The translations under genes were made by a program, and so were the position numbers. Under the pieces are notes generated by a model. It saw only the letters and a list, made by a program, of their open reading frames with translations, did no database searches and was not told the DNA's origin. Positions 5,894 through 6,181 of a stretch of 6,181 bases of DNA are shown here, one piece after another. This stretch comes from Thermoplasmata archaeon (lineage in GTDB: Archaea > Thermoplasmatota > Thermoplasmata > Lutacidiplasmatales > UBA184). The first letter of the stretch is position 1, and each line of letters opens with the position of its first letter. The stretch lies in NCBI GenBank assembly GCA_030040625.1, contig JASHTI010000033.1, positions 1 through 6,181 on the forward strand, in the 5' to 3' direction.

Positions 5894-5954
5894 CTTGGTC
5901 GGGGTAGGCCGGCCGTCGGGTCTCGCCGGCATCCTCGGCGCCTTCGCGGGCTCG

Positions 5955-5963
5955 ACAAAAGGA
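5955..5963 (+). promoter_or_regulatory. Possible promoter element of the ABM-like gene
   Basis: ACAAAAGGA lies about 30 nt before the ATG at 5993 (its A-run ends 32 nt before it), mirroring the patch before the divergent GNAT gene. Sequence support is weak; position is the argument. Confidence 0.25.
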
Positions 5964-5992
5964 CGCTTCCCAGCGGGGCGGTCTCGGCTCGC

Positions 5993-6181
5993 ATGCGTTT
6001 CGTTCTGGTGCGCCTGAAGGTCCAGGATTACCCGCAGTCGCTCTGCGTCATGCCAGAGCACGTGGCGACCCGCCGATCGCTCGGCGCCTGCGGCACCCGG
6101 ATCTTCCGCGATACGGAGCGCCCCGGCCAGGTCGTGTGCCGGACGGAGTGGGAGGACTTCGCGCGGGCCCGGGAGTTCATG
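5993..6181 (+). CDS. ABM-like dimeric alpha/beta-barrel protein, 5' part (63 codons, truncated by window)
   Basis: The frame is open from the ATG to the last base of the window with no stop. It begins MRFVLVRLKVQDYPQ, a first strand typical of antibiotic-biosynthesis-monooxygenase-like small proteins. Then comes a helix with EHVATRRSLGACG (22-34), a strand with TRIFRDTERPGQVV (35-48), and TEWEDFARAREFM (51-63) leading into the second helix. Such proteins are about 95-110 residues long and dimerise; they include heme- or quinone-acting oxygenases, cyclases and many of unknown role. About 35-45 residues are missing here. Three cysteines (18, 33, 49) in this short piece are unusual for the family. 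No Shine-Dalgarno is present. It reads away from the GNAT gene. I am fairly sure it is a gene, less so of its activity. Confidence 0.75.
   Translation, partial: MRFVLVRLKVQDYPQSLCVMPEHVATRRSLGACGTRIFRDTERPGQVVCRTEWEDFARAREFM

Larger units (their letters stand above)
5852..5992. other. Divergent intergenic region between the GNAT and ABM-like genes
   Basis: This 141-bp gap separates two genes read outwards and must hold both promoters. It contains two short A/T patches in GC-rich DNA, one suitably placed before each start. No repeat, RNA or further gene is visible. Confidence 0.55.

Noticed and set aside
5852..6061. An N-terminal extension of the GNAT gene up to an ATG at 6061.
   Set aside because: The extra 70 residues are low-complexity, precede a normal GNAT N terminus and would overlap the divergent ABM-like gene head-on.

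Overview
This GC-rich window carries seven protein genes: six complete and one cut by the right edge. I see no RNA gene, insertion sequence, CRISPR array or origin. Nothing fixes the taxon. Most start codons lack a Shine-Dalgarno sequence, and three of them have a short AT-rich patch 32-36 nt upstream, in otherwise very GC-rich DNA. That fits a GC-rich archaeon with TATA-type promoters and short or absent leaders (a soil or sediment Thermoplasmata-like lineage would suit), but a GC-rich bacterium such as an actinobacterium or chloroflexote is not excluded.

Layout from left to right. Positions 1-24 are flank with nothing recognisable. Positions 25-1296 (minus) encode a Fes-like alpha/beta-hydrolase esterase. 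It lies 8 nt behind 1305-2063 (minus), a four-span membrane protein I do not recognise; the two look like one transcript read leftwards. A 169-bp divergent gap (2064-2232) holds an AT-rich promoter-like patch and a GC-rich hairpin. Then come a DinB-fold metalloprotein (2233-2772, plus), a 130-bp gap packed with GGGCCC-type palindromes (2773-2902), and a zinc-free MDR NADPH oxidoreductase of the LTB4DH/CurA type (2903-3985, plus). This last gene runs tail to tail into an EntS-like MFS exporter (3982-5265, minus), and both stop codons sit inside one CTAG tetramer. The exporter lies 34 nt behind a GNAT acetyltransferase (5300-5851, minus), probably in one transcript. Across a 141-bp divergent gap, a small ABM-like dimeric alpha/beta-barrel protein begins at 5993 (plus) and runs off the window.

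How the genes may work together. The GNAT plus exporter pair, the double-bond reductase, the DinB-fold protein and the ABM-like protein are all typical of accessory small-molecule modification or detoxification. The esterase/membrane-protein pair is a separate transcription unit. Fes-like esterase and EntS-like exporter both recall siderophore handling, but no siderophore synthesis or uptake gene is present, so that link is only suggestive. The points most worth following up are the His/Glu/His metal triad predicted in the DinB protein (unlike the usual three-His set), the palindrome-dense DNA on both sides of that gene, and the unrecognised membrane protein paired with the esterase. I found no clear evidence of a wholly new system.
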